DNA of 64,000 nt from NCBI GenBank assembly GCA_007922195.1, contig ML681981.1, positions 14,703,771-14,767,770 of the forward strand, in the 5' to 3' direction. The DNA is from Podocnemis expansa. Taxonomy: Eukaryota; Chordata; Testudines; Podocnemididae. Positions 11,481 to 22,269 of this stretch are shown here, piece after piece. The notes under the pieces were generated by a model, which was given only the letters and a program-made list of their open reading frames with translations, ran no database searches and was not told the DNA's origin. Position 1 is the stretch's first letter. Each line of letters begins with the position of its first letter. Position numbers and translations under genes: made by a program.

Positions 11481-12959
11481 ATGCTGGGATCCAATAATAT
11501 ACGGACATTGTGTAATTTGGGAAAAGTGCTCTAAGAGAGAATTAATACATGTTGTTTATAACATAGCTTCCCTAAAACAGTATGTGGTCAAAAGTGAGAG
11601 CAAGTTTCCTTGCCTATAACTTCTAAACAAGATTTGCAGCAGATGTGGATACAAAGGAGGAAAGAGCACTCTGACATTAATAACTTCTATTCACCAGCAA
11701 CAGTTTTGGTTTCCCTTGGATGAAGACTTAGTAGCACTGATTGACTCAAATAGACATCAGATGTGGAGAGCGGAGAGGGGTTTACAAGATGCTCCTGATT
11801 TATTGGAGGTGGTTGTATCCTGAAGGGTACTATCAGCCTCAAAGAAGGACATTCTAGTTACTGCTGGAGAATTTCAGGGAGGGAAGTTGAGCTGCACAGT
11901 GCAACGGTCCTATGAAGGAATTGTGAGGACAATAAGGAATTGATCACATTGAGTTGTGTGTGCAGCAAGGAGAAGGGGGCTATTGAGGATATAGGGTGGC
12001 ATCCGGCTAGCTGATAGATTGGGAGGATGGAACCATAGAGGGTTTGGTCTCAGGTAAATTATTGGATAACTTGGAGGATATTATAGTACTTAGTGATGAA
12101 CTCTTTCAATGGGTGCTGAATTGTTTAGAAATAATGATATTGCTTGACTATAATAAGAAGGAAAACTAAAACTACAGTGCAACCAATGAATGGCATTTGT
12201 TTTCTGTTTTTAAGGTATTTTCACATTAAGCAGAAATTATATACCTGTGCCCACTATTAACTTGATTTAAATAAATCTATTCCACTTGTAATATGATTGC
12301 TGCAGCACTTCAGTGTAGACATCTATACTGATGGGAAAGGTGCTCCCACAAGCCTAGGTAATCTCTCTCCATGAGAGGCAGTAGTTAAGTCAATGGACAC
12401 CATTTAAATTCATTACAATAAATAAGAAACCAATTTTTAGGTCACATTTATCCTCCTCCCAGCCATTGTTTAACATTTCCTTAGCAGCCACAGAATTCTG
12501 ACTAAATTTTAGAGAAAAAGCTCAATAAATATGAATTTTGATATTTAAAAGACATGGCTTCTTGTTTCACATGATTAATATACTGTTTTCTGAATTCTGG
12601 AGGACAGTCACTGTGTGCTTAGTTATGCAACTGTCCTGTAGAGAAACCAGGGTTGCCATTTTGCTTCTAGTAAAAGGGCTTCTAAGGACAGACCTGCAAG
12701 CCTGTAGCATGTTGTACATGCTTGACTGCATTTTCCTACTCAGCCAACATGATCAATGCCATTCCACAAAAGAGACTGTTTTCAGGCAGTGAATGCTTGG
12801 TCTAAATCCAGCTGTCTGATGAACAGTCCAGGGAATTCAGAAGGATGATGATAGTAGGGAAAGAGAATGAGCTCAGTGTTTCCTTCACTGAGGAAACATC
12901 TAGTGGAATGGGGATGTTTTCATGCAAGTCTGGATCCTGGTTCCTGTAAAACTATCCAG
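11481..12959. other. No gene recognised
   Basis: Unique-looking AT-rich sequence. The longest frames (for example 12538-12792 plus) lack splice context and any recognisable motif. Confidence 0.4.
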
Positions 12960-12967
12960 CTCTACAA

Positions 12968-13358
12968 CAAGAGCGTAGCTGCCTGGGGAAACACCTGGGG
13001 CATGGGTGCGGTGCTCTCCCCCCATAGTCCAGATTCTCCACCTGGGCCCAATCCAGCCTCAGGCTCCTGTCACCACCTGCCTGGCCCTGGACCCCCAGGC
13101 AGGGCCGGGGCCGGGGAAGGGGCGGGATAGGCTGGCGCTGCCACAGGTGGCCCGGCCTGAATTCCTGGTGGGGGACTGGGCTGGGAGCTGCAGGCACTGC
13201 CATGGCTGGGAGAGGCAGGCACTGCAGCTGGCAGCCATGCCCCAGATCGCTGGCCTGGGATGGGGCTGGGAGACGCAGGGGCTCCCCCGGACACTCGGGG
13301 CACTGGCGCTGGGACTCGGGGCATGTGCCCCATGTGCCAGGTGCCAACGATGCCCCTG
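12968..13358. mobile_element. Non-autonomous hAT element, CAGGGGCGT family
   Basis: A 391-bp GC-rich element with inverted ends (CAAGAGCGTAGCTG and the inverse of CAACGATGCCCCTG). It is flanked by diverged 8-bp repeats CTCTACAA and CTTTTCAA (6 of 8 match). Four other copies in the window (21866, 32598, 55856 and relatives) share the ends CAG(G/T)GGCRT and the 8-bp duplication length, which defines a hAT-type family. Long open frames on both strands (13006-13374, 12952-13347) are GC-rich artefacts inside it. Confidence 0.7.
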
Positions 13359-13389
13359 CTTTTCAACAGACTGAATTTTGTGTATGGCA

Positions 13390-14620
13390 AGGGGGGAAAC
13401 CTTCCATATTAGAAAGGAAAGATAACTTAAGTGTAGGGGGCTTGGGTTTGCATTTTATGGGTTTTTGTACAGTAATCACTTGTTTCCATGACACACTCTT
13501 CTGTTTGAATCTGTATTCTTTCATACATACAGAGTTTGGCAATACCTCTGTTTGGCACTTGTGGCATGCAAGATAATTTTACTGTTATCTTTGTCACTGA
13601 AACTATGAACTCCTCTGAACATCACAAGACAGGGGGTTCATTATGCTTTGTGGCACAACATTCTTTGAGCAATTTGTTACACACCGGAGCATTTTGCATA
13701 CAAGATATTTGTGCAGTTAACTTTTCTGTCATGGGAGTATAGGACATTAGTTTCTTCACTGTGGTTTTGGAGTTGTTCATGGAGTCAATTTTACATTTAA
13801 TAGGTGCAATACCATTTCTAGTAATATTTTTAATTGATTTCTCTGCATATGTGTCCAACACGAGGTGGACTTTGCCACAGTGTTTTCTCTGTAATCTCAT
13901 TATGAAGTATTCAGCCAAATCTCAACAGGCATTAATGGTTTCTGGTTTGTTGAAAGTTTGTACCACAACCATATCATCTAGGACTGCATTCTGAAAGACT
14001 TCTTCTGGCATAAGGCACCAGTCATGTTGTCAGTAGCTGTTGCTTAGGAAAACCATGCAAGATAACAATGGTTTGCTTTTCATCTGCAGATATGTATTGT
14101 TCTATTACACTCTAACATTGATTGTAGTCCCATGAAGAACTTGTACCTTCCCAAAGTCTGACCTAGATCAATATCACACCAACATCTGAACATCACCAGG
14201 AGATGAGCAAACAACGACCCCCTTCTGTGGTTAGCTATGTAATAGTCCCCACTTCTTTCATTCTAATTGCCTCTGGTATATTTGAGCTCAGCTTTAGTCT
14301 GTTCTCAGTTGGAGCCCATAGACTGGTAGACCCTTGGACAATTCTTTGGGTTTTCAAGGTTCCATACAAATCATGAACCTAAGGATCCCTTCCCCTGATA
14401 TCTTTAGCTCTCTCATCATTAAAGACTGCTTCTTGTTATGCTATAAAAGAGGTCTAGTCCATCATACAGAAATGCATTGCCAGTGTTAGTAAGCTTACCC
14501 AGTTTTAAAATGGCCCCTTGTCGCATTTAATGGTACATAATGAGTCTTGATGATGCTTGGTTACTGCTGGTGAAGTCATCCTCTCCATGCTTAATTTATT
14601 TTCTTAATTTATAATTGCGG
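13390..14620 (-). pseudogene. Decayed gene of an unnamed transposon-associated protein family
   Basis: The frame at 13622-13918 (minus) reads as a real protein piece: LAEYFIMRLQ, then KVHLVLDTYAEKSIKNITR, then a KTTVKKLMSY segment. Just upstream, around 13940-13990, another frame adds DDMVVVQTFNKPETINAC. Downstream, about 13500-13620, a frame gives DKDNSKIILHATSAKQR. That order (a VVVQ..NKP segment, a VHL(V/I)FDRY..SLK..TR segment, a KQLL segment, an EEAD..I(I/L)LH segment) matches a widespread uncharacterised animal protein family I recall from invertebrate and reptile genomes. No function is assigned. Frameshifts and stops break it throughout, so this is a pseudogene or a degraded element. 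Recognition is from memory of motif order only. Confidence 0.5.
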
Positions 14621-14933
14621 ATTTGTCAGAAAAAAGCTGAAAAGGACAGTGGGATGCTCAGCAACCCTCTTGGGATTTGCATTGCTCCATTTTCATGTTT
14701 TGGGGCTTTGTCTGTACCAAAAGTTTGCTTTGCTGCTGATTCAGCCTCATCAAACTGCTCGATCTGTTGTGTGATGTTTCAGCTCTCCATCATGCACAGT
14801 ACGTCAAAGAGTAAAATATCCACAATGTGCAGACTTGGTCTTGCAAATCCTGTACCTTTTGGGAAATTAATTCAAACACAACAGTGTGCTTTTCAAAGAA
14901 AATATTTAGGTAGCATTTTTGCAGGGTACCAAC

Positions 14934-15548
14934 AATTTGGGAGTGTGCTCCCATTTAGGGGGGGCCTGACATTTTTTGGCACCCTACGTGCCTGTGATTT
15001 TTGTGCCCCATCCCTAGAGGGTGTGGGGCCCCAGGCAATTGGCCTGTGGGGGCCCCCGTGGCAGCCCCCTCCCTGCGCTGGAGGGGGGTGGGCTGGCCAC
15101 AGACTTCCACCCCTCCTCTGAGCTGGGAGTGAAGTGGACCAGGCTAGGGGCTTGGCTCTGCTCTCCTGCCTGGGCTTCTGGGCTGTTCCACTCTGCCCCT
15201 GGGCCAGCTGTTTCCCACTCTGGGGGGTGGGGTGAGCCAGCCCAGAGCAGAGGCCGACCCTGCGCTCCCGCCCCCCCCCACTGCCTTCAGCTCCCCGCTG
15301 AAAACAACGTGTAGGGGGCAGGGGACAGTGCAGCCATGGGGGGGGGGGCAGATGTGCATGCCCCGCCCTGCTCTGTTCATGGCAGGATGGTGTGGGGCCC
15401 ACGGAACCATGGGGCCAAGGGTGATCACCCCTCTTGTGCTCCCCCCAAAACAACAGCCCTTATCTTTTCTGGGGAGTGCCCTTGATGACCCCTACTGTTT
15501 GGTGCCCTAGGCAACCAATTAGGTCTCCTCTCTGGTAGGACCAGCTCT
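14934..15548. repeat. GC-rich hAT-like insert
   Basis: A GC-rich block with CAGGGTACC at the left and GGACCAGCTCTG at the right. Inside are TTTTTTGGCACCCTACG and GGTGCCCTAGGCAACC, phrases typical of the degraded 'gccctaggc' hAT-type repeats of reptiles. Flanking 8-mers do not match convincingly, so the element is old or the borders are wrong. Open frames of up to 186 codons (14893-15453, minus) are composition artefacts. Confidence 0.4.
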
Positions 15549-16202
15549 GCTCCCGTTGCCTGTGCTCTTATTGCTAGTGCTACATTTTCCTAGCAAAACT
15601 GTGGTTCACAGTACTGTCTGTATAAAATCCCTCAGATCTGTGTACTCTTTGTGGATAGAGTCCAGTAATTTTCAGCTGGATGGTGAACTCTTAACCAGTG
15701 CCTCATAATAACTCTTTGGACATAATAAACAAAAGTGATACCACTTAACCATTCCTTTTCCCTGATGGTGGCAAATCAACTTTAAGGCTCCCTCAATTGA
15801 CAGCAGTCTGCAACACTGAAAAATGAAATCAGGTATGATGTTCTGAGCATTGAGTTATAGCACAGTAGTGCAGTCAAGAAGCACAATTTGACTTTCTGTA
15901 GACTGCATGTGTGACATCCCTGTGTTAAAAAATAATTTTAAAAAGTTTGATTTTTTTAAAACATTTTTCCTGTCTATCTGCATAATGGTCCTACGTTTGC
16001 CATGTTTGGTACCGTTCTGTTCCTGGGCAAAGAGCTTTTGAATGATACCCAACAACCCATTTTGAATGACTTTGGAAAAGTGTGATAACATACCAGCTGG
16101 AGAACTATGAGCTGGGGGATAGGGGAGAGCACTGAGTTTACCCTCTCAAATTGCAGAGAGTAACACCAAGGAAATTATGACTGTAGGGTGTTTTGTTTTG
16201 TT
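15549..16202. other. No gene recognised
   Basis: Unique-looking sequence with no supported feature. Confidence 0.4.
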
Positions 16203-16206
16203 TTTA

Positions 16207-17376
16207 TGTAACCCTGCTGCCAGGGTGGCCTGGCAGGACAAGGGCCGGGTTCTATATCTAGGGGTTTCCCAATAGTGTAACACCGCTCTAGCCCCTGCCC
16301 TGATTTCTGGGGAATCCTGCACTGTTCCATGAGCATCCCAAAGGGGTAAGGCTTCCCCATGTGCAAGCATGAGTCTGAGTGTAGTAAACAGAACTTTTAG
16401 TAGTAGTAAAACAAAAATGCAATATAGAAAAATTAATATAAAGTGAAGTTCCCAACAACTCACACCACATAACAGAACATACAAACTTAATGGCAAAACT
16501 GGCACTGATCTGGAAAATCAGTGCTAACTAGGCTCCCAACCGACCCTAGGGTACATAGGTAGTGTCTTTCATGCCAACTGTCCACCAACGCCATCTACTC
16601 ATCACTCACTTCATCCTCTAGAACTGTTCCTTGGCTCTGTCCACTGTCCTCCAGCTCCTCTCTGGTCACTCACGCCACCCAGCTCACCACTAGCTGCTTT
16701 CATTGTCTGATGGCTCCACCTGCTGTCCACCCGCTCCACCCTCTGGTCACTCATTGCCCAGCTCACTGTTGGCCACTCTCACTGTCTGCTAGCTTCACCC
16801 ATCTCAGCTTAGAGAGAGAGTTTGCTCTTCTTCCTGGTGATTCCAGCTCTTAAGTAGGTGTAAACAGCTATCTCTGTCTAAATGACAAAAGCCTCACAGA
16901 AGGCTTAACCATAGCTATCAAAAAATAGGACAAACAATAAGTAGAGAGACTAAAATAGCCTCAAACCCCTCCCCCCTTTTTCAAATTCTTTTGGTCTGAA
17001 ACATGCAATCACCCTTCCTCCAAGCCTCTTCTTAACTAAGGGCAGTTTTTACCCTTTAACTAATTCAGACAGATTTGCAACAAACATAGAGTAGCAATTC
17101 ACAAAAAGACAGTATTTCATATTTCCCCTTAGTAGAATTACAGATATTGATAGATTTGTTAGCAGACTAACCCCAAATGCCATTACCCATTATGCTCAGC
17201 AACCAGTATGCTAATCCGCTAATTGTTCTCTTTGTATCCATGCTAATACAGGACCCAAGCAGCTTAGTTGCCCACCCCCCCTTTTCCCAGGGGGTTGGAC
17301 TTGATGATCTCACGAGGTCCCTTCCAACCCTATGATTCTATTCTATTCTAAGTACAGCTTCTAAACCTGTCTTACA
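16207..17376 (-). mobile_element. Solo LTR, family TGTAAGG...GGTTACA (copy A)
   Basis: On the plus strand it runs from TGTAACCC to CTTACA and is flanked by a perfect 4-bp duplication TTTA (16203-16206, 17377-17380). Its sequence is shared with the LTRs at 54868-59960 and 55784-59785. The minus strand is the sense strand: U3 begins TGTAAGACAGG at the high coordinate and the U5 end is at 16207. The U3 contains a degenerate tandem repeat (about 16560-16800; CTCACCAC, GTCACTCA phrases). No internal region is present, so it is a recombination-derived solo LTR. A CR1 fragment was later inserted near the U3 end (17271-17350). Confidence 0.85.
17271..17350 (+). mobile_element. CR1 3'-terminal fragment inside the LTR
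   Basis: The sequence includes GGGGTTGGACTTGATGATCT, then GAGGTCCCTTCCAACCC, ending in the ATTCTATTCTA octamer-type repeat that marks CR1 3' termini. It interrupts LTR copy A between GCAGCTTAGTTG and AGTACAGCTT, which are continuous in the related LTRs. Confidence 0.85.
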
Positions 17377-17380
17377 TTTA

Positions 17381-17829
17381 AAATGAATCATATACCTCCC
17401 TTACAATTCTATAGACTGAGATTTTATTACATTATTCTATCAGACTTTTTTCTCTCTTGTTAGAAGCAGAAGTACATTAAGTGAATTTTGGCTTGAGATT
17501 GGTATTTTGTAGCTTACATGCAATAGACCTACGTGCATGTGGTTTGTCTGATTAACTTCACCTATCACATGCAGTTGGGGAAGTAGCTTTCCAATAGGTA
17601 CTTTACATGGGGCAGGAGGAACTTTTAACAATCTAAACATGATTGGATGAAAACATACCATTTTTAGACAGAAGAATTTTAAAAGTCTAACATTATTTAA
17701 AGATTATGGTAAGTCATTCAGCTGGGTCATTTGTTCATTCTTTTGATCATTCATTTTTCTTTCATTATTTGTTTTAACTTTCAGCTCCCCTTGCCATTAT
17801 AAGTTACCTTAATTTTCTGTGTTTTTCTA
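17381..17829. other. No gene recognised
   Basis: AT-rich unique sequence. A 73-codon minus frame (17440-17661) shows no recognisable motif. Confidence 0.4.
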
Positions 17830-17930
17830 ATTTAGATTTTAAGCTTTTTGGACAGGCTTTTTCTTTAATCTTTCTAAATTGCCTTGCACATTTAGGGTGC
17901 TATATAATTAATCATGATAATGCTTGGAGG
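17830..17930 (+). repeat. L2/MIR-type tail
   Basis: TTTAGATTTTAAGCTTTTTG, then TTGCACATTTAGGGTGCTAT and ATAATTAATCATGATAAT follow the order of the L2/MIR 3' tail (settled 'agattgtaagctctt...gcgctatataaataataat' pattern). It is diverged and short. Confidence 0.5.
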
Positions 17931-18439
17931 CAGAAGGACAGGAGCCAAAATGGAAGAGTCTGAGCAGGAATAAAGAGGGACAGCATGTTACAGTATAATG
18001 CAAGACAAAACAAAGATCAAATCAGGAGGGGGAGTAGAGTAAGAAATGGATAATGAGTCACAGGAAGAAGATAGTAGGAGGGACTTGTGGAGTCAGTGTC
18101 TTAGTCAAAACAGCTGGGAAAGGAGGAGGCGGTTTCCTTTCAGATGGTTTTAGTTTTATCCTTAGGGGAATCTGGGAAAACAGACTAGTGAAATCAGAGG
18201 AGGTGAGGCCAGAGACAAAACTGCAAAAGAGCTGTAAGCACAGAAGCCTCAGATCATCAGTGAATCAAAGTTTTAATTGGATTGGAGTGTGTTGACACTT
18301 GAGAAACAAACAGAAAAACAATTAGAATTCATTCTGCACCTCACCAATATAATTCAAACACCAGGGCTGCTGTTTGTTCATCCAGCCAAGATACCACTTG
18401 TAAGAATAGCTTATAAAATATGGTTCCACCTATGAGTTA

Positions 18440-18515
18440 GCATTTATTATAAATAAATCTGTTATAAATTATTATAAATAAATCTGTTAGCCTTAAAGTG
18501 CCACACAACTGCTTG
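18440..18515 (+). repeat. Short Penelope-terminus fragment with a local duplication
   Basis: The phrase TTATAAATAAATCTGTTA occurs twice in tandem, followed by GCCTTAAAGTGCCACACAAC. This is the 'aaataaatctgttagtcttaaagtgccaca' terminus shared by the Penelope-like element at 24551-30932 and its foldback relatives. Confidence 0.5.
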
Positions 18516-18872
18516 TAGCATTTATTATGTTTAGTTTTCATAGCTCAGTACTGGCATATTCAGTGGGAATAAAGTGGAGCAATAATGGCTTAGCTCTCAT
18601 GGAAACTGATCCTGAAACTCTCTCAGTCAAGTGAAATAAGAGGGGAAAGCCAACACATAACGATTTTGGCAAGCTGTCTTGCATGTTATATTCCAACTTT
18701 GTGGTGCTGCCGACCTGAACAGATGTGCACCAGAAAGTAAGATACCAGAGGCATTTCATTTGTAGTCTAAATCCAGTGTGAGCTGTGACCCAGGCCTCCT
18801 GAATCTGCAAAGATCAGGGCAAGCTGCAGAAAGGAAAGCAGATTCTCCCAGTACTGGTGGGTTCCTGTAGAC

Positions 18873-19062
18873 CAGGGGTCTCAAACGTGTGGCCCCTTAA
18901 GTTATTTTCTGTGGCCCATAATGACACTGTTGTCAAAATATTTGAATGTCGTTGCATGAACAGGTTTCAGTGGTGTGGCCCTTGGGCTAATGTACTAGTC
19001 CTCATGTGGCCTTGTACTAGTCCTCATGTGGTCCTTGTGGTGATTTGAGTTTGTGACCCCTG
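18873..19062. mobile_element. Non-autonomous hAT, CAGGGGTCTCAAAC ends
   Basis: A 190-bp element with inverted ends CAGGGGTCTCAAAC and GTTTGTGACCCCTG. It is flanked by a perfect 8-bp duplication CTGTAGAC (18865-18872, 19063-19070). It contains GTGGCCC phrases and a short internal duplication (CTAGTCCTCATGTGG twice). Confidence 0.9.
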
Positions 19063-19126
19063 CTGTAGACAAACTCCTGCAACCAGTCACAAACAATGCT
19101 TCCGATCCCCCACACTGGATATCAAG

Positions 19127-19268
19127 TTCCAAAAGGGCAGCTGTGTTAATCTAGTAAAGCAAAAAAAGAAAAGAGGCACTTAAAGACTAACAGATTTATT
19201 TATTGCATGAGCTTTCATGGGAGAAAATCAAAGCATCGGATGAAGTGGGATTTTCTCCCACAAAAGCT
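19127..19268 (-). mobile_element. Penelope-derived foldback, 142 bp
   Basis: Flanked by a perfect 14-bp duplication CACTGGATATCAAG (19113-19126, 19269-19282). The body starts with the inverse of the Penelope-like 3' end (TTCCAAAAGGGCAG, then AAAGACTAACAGATTTATTT) and turns back on itself (CATGGGAGAAAATC against GATTTTCTCCCACAAAAGC). The same terminal sequence bounds the large element at 24551-30932. The perfect duplication indicates a fairly recent insertion or slow local decay. Confidence 0.85.
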
Positions 19269-19282
19269 CACTGGATATCAAG

Positions 19283-20357
19283 AAGCCACCATAAAATATA
19301 CTCAGCCCACTTTACTGTGTTTCAGTCACTTGTCCCCAGTACAGCCACTGTGTCTGGTAAAGAGAAGTTGCTTAAAACTCTGAGTTCTTTACCTAGAAAG
19401 GTTTCTCCTGACCCCAAAAGTTCAGCCACATTACACAGAACAGTATAATTTCGGATCTTACCCAAAATATCATGCTGCAGCCAATCCTTTAGTACCTAAA
19501 ACTAACAGTTTATTATACAAGGAAAGAAAAACTGAGAGTAATGTTAAAGGACTATGGTCACCACATGTATACGTTGATTTGAAAGCCCAATACATTGTGT
19601 TTCCAGCAGAATTCGAAGTTTGCAGGTCTTAGGCATCCATCCAATACCTAGATGGGTTTAAGTCTTTGTTTCGCAGCTTCATTTATTAGAAATCTAGTTT
19701 AAAGGAATAGAGACCAAATAATCCAGGTGTAGAGTTTGTTCTAATTCTCCCATGAGAATTTGCAGGGTGGCTTCCAGACTGGTGCTGGCTGAGATCTCGA
19801 TCCTGCAGCCTCAACTTCCCCTGAGAAGCTTAGACAGATGTGAGATAAAGAGATTATGTTCTCAGCTTCTTTTTATAATTATGTTCCCAACTTCTTTCTT
19901 TGTAGCAAGGGAGGCATTTGCAGGTCATTCCTTTATGTGGGCTTTGACAGTTCCCAGGTACTTTCTTAAGTGGAGAATAGTAACCTGTATTGTCCTTTGA
20001 AGTAAAACCTTCACATCCTGAGCACCACAGGTAATTAGCTGCATTAACACCATTAATGGACAGTTTACACTGGTACATCTAAGGTCCATTTGGGTGTTAA
20101 TATTCCCTTTGGACCCCTTCCAAAAGAACAATAGTAACAGATAGGGAAGGAGTTCATTTACCTTGCTAATCTCTAACAGGATACATGTAAACATCATCGA
20201 GAAACCACTAATGACATAGATGTGTATCAAAGCCCAAGCCTACTTGTAACACTACCATTGTGTTTTCCTATAGTATGTCTTTAAAGGTTAGATTTGGGTC
20301 ATGCATTTACAATATGGCTTAGCCTCCCCAGGCCTAGCATGAGATGAGTCTATGTGG
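19283..20357. other. No gene recognised
   Basis: Unique-looking sequence. Frames up to about 100 codons (19925-20230 minus) have no motif I can name. Confidence 0.4.
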
Positions 20358-20365
20358 ACCTAGAT

Positions 20366-20551
20366 CAGTGGTTTTCAAACTGTTGGTCAGGACCAAGTAC
20401 TGGGTCACAGATCCTCAGGTAGTGGGTCACGGCACTGCCTATTGCCACTGCTGCAAGACTGGAATGCATTGTTCAATAATGTAATTGTTGGGTCATGAGC
20501 ATAAATAATTTTTTTCAATTGGGTCCTGAGGAAAAAGTTTGAAAACCACTG
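20366..20551. mobile_element. Non-autonomous hAT, CAGTGGTTTTCAAAC ends
   Basis: A 186-bp element with near-perfect 15-bp inverted ends (CAGTGGTTTTCAAAC / GTTTGAAAACCACTG). The flanks ACCTAGAT and ACCTAGCC match at 6 of 8 positions, as expected for an aged 8-bp duplication. Confidence 0.85.
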
Positions 20552-21303
20552 ACCTAGCCTGAGATCACAGACTTCTCCTCCTACCACAGCTAAATATTTC
20601 TTTGGTAACAATAGGGTATTGCTGAAAAAGAACTAAAATTTATCCCAAAGATTTCCCAAGAATAAACATATTTAATACTTCTGTACATCTGCGTTAAAGA
20701 AGGCATAGTGGGAGTTACCTGGAGACTAACAGGAAATTTTTATAAATGGATTAGAATGACATGGAAAATTTCCCAAGCAAATCAGAAAAGACACTTTCAT
20801 CCTCAGTTGTCCTGTGAAGATACTAGTGTTTAATACTTTTGTTTTTTAAAACCCCATGTGGTGTGTTCAAACAAGTGTTGCATTGCTTTTAACCCTCAAA
20901 TATCACAGTGGGCACATACACTAGAATCAGGCAGCTGTATTCCCGCTGATAAGAATCAAGATTTGATCAATCTATTTCATACTACTAAAACGGTAGCTGA
21001 TTATTAAAGTATCAAACATTGATAGTATGCTACAGACCAGACTTCCAAAAGGGCTGAGCACCCTAGAATTCCACTGAGCACAGTGCTGTTAGAAGACAAC
21101 AGGTTGTCCCAGAGGTGGATTGGGTTGAATATTACCATTTATTGCCTGCTTGTTTCACCTCAAAGCTATGAGTGAGCCAGAGGGGTGGGGGTACAATCCA
21201 TTTATTTAAGAATATGTAAAAGCTTACTTTCATTACAGCTCCCCAAAGATACTTTTTTGGTTATATTAACACCCAAGCAATGAATATTAATAACTATGTG
21301 ATG

Positions 21304-21613
21304 CAGGGCCAGCCCAAGGTATTTTGATGCCCTCGCTGCCTGAGAATTTGGGACCCCCCTGGTGGCCAGGGCTGGGATGGGCTGGATGGTAGGCCCCCCA
21401 TCCCCCTCCCAAAGCCTGGATGGGTGGTAGACGGGTGCTACATGGGCTGTTGGGCCAAATCGCAGTGGCGGCTTCAATCCCCTGGCCAGGGCTGGCTCCC
21501 TGTCCTTGGCCAGAAGCCGGCAGAGTAGGGGAGGAAGCTTACTGGCTCCAGCCCCAGCCCAGCCCTTGGTAACCCTTACCACCTAGGTCGCCTCTATGGG
21601 TGGACTGGCCCTG
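21304..21613. mobile_element. Non-autonomous hAT, CAGGGCCAG ends
   Basis: A 310-bp GC-rich element with inverted ends CAGGGCCAGCCC and GGACTGGCCCTG. It is flanked by ATGTGATG and ATGTGATA (7 of 8). The internal minus-strand frame (21202-21582) is an artefact. Confidence 0.85.
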
Positions 21614-21865
21614 ATGTGATAAATATAATTATACCTGCTCGTTTTGTGGTTTACAGGTTTAGTTAATAGTATTCAGGCATTTAATTTTACAGCATGTTAC
21701 TTTTGCTACAACAATGCCTATCATATTCCTGACCAATTATGTAGCAAGGAAGGGAAGGGTGAGAAGGTTGGTAAGTATGTTCTTTCCAAGGTTCTTACAC
21801 AGGAGAGAGGATAGTTTCTTTCAGTAACATTTCTTGCTCAAACTATGAAAAGGGAGAGGGGAAAG

Positions 21866-21947
21866 CAGTGGCATCACTGGCACTGGACTTAAGCCCAAAG
21901 TCTCAATGCCAGAGCCCCGGGTCTTTTCCTGGGCAGGGGTGCTCCTG
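21866..21947. mobile_element. Very short hAT deletion derivative, CAGGGGCGT family
   Basis: Only 82 bp. It has ends CAGTGGCATCACTGG and CAGGGGTGCTCCTG, and a perfect 8-bp duplication GGGGAAAG (21858-21865, 21948-21955). It is the smallest member of the family also seen at 12968, 32598 and 55856. Confidence 0.8.
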
Positions 21948-22269
21948 GGGGAAAGGAAAGATATTTCACTAAATTCCAGTTGCACAAAGCAAGGCCGGTG
22001 TGCCTTCCCATGACCCCATTACCACAACAGCTGGGCTCAGGAAGAGGCCTAATGTCCAGCTCTAACTTTGCTCTCCTACACCCCCCACTATCTTTTAAAA
22101 GAAGGGCTCAGGTGCCCCTCCTTCCCACACAGTGGCTGGTGGGGCACTCATCTAGGCTGCTGTGGCTCCAGGTGGCCTGATGCCTTGGTCCACCAATCAT
22201 GCTACGAGGAAACAGGGAAGGCAGGTTTGTCAGCTGGACAGTACCACTGAAGTTAAGGGTATGGTTTTT

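Noticed and set aside
12952..13390. Overlapping frames of 106-131 codons
   Set aside because: They lie within a non-autonomous hAT and are open on both strands because of high GC.
14893..15453. 186-codon minus frame
   Set aside because: Proline-rich frame in a GC-rich degraded repeat, with no domain.
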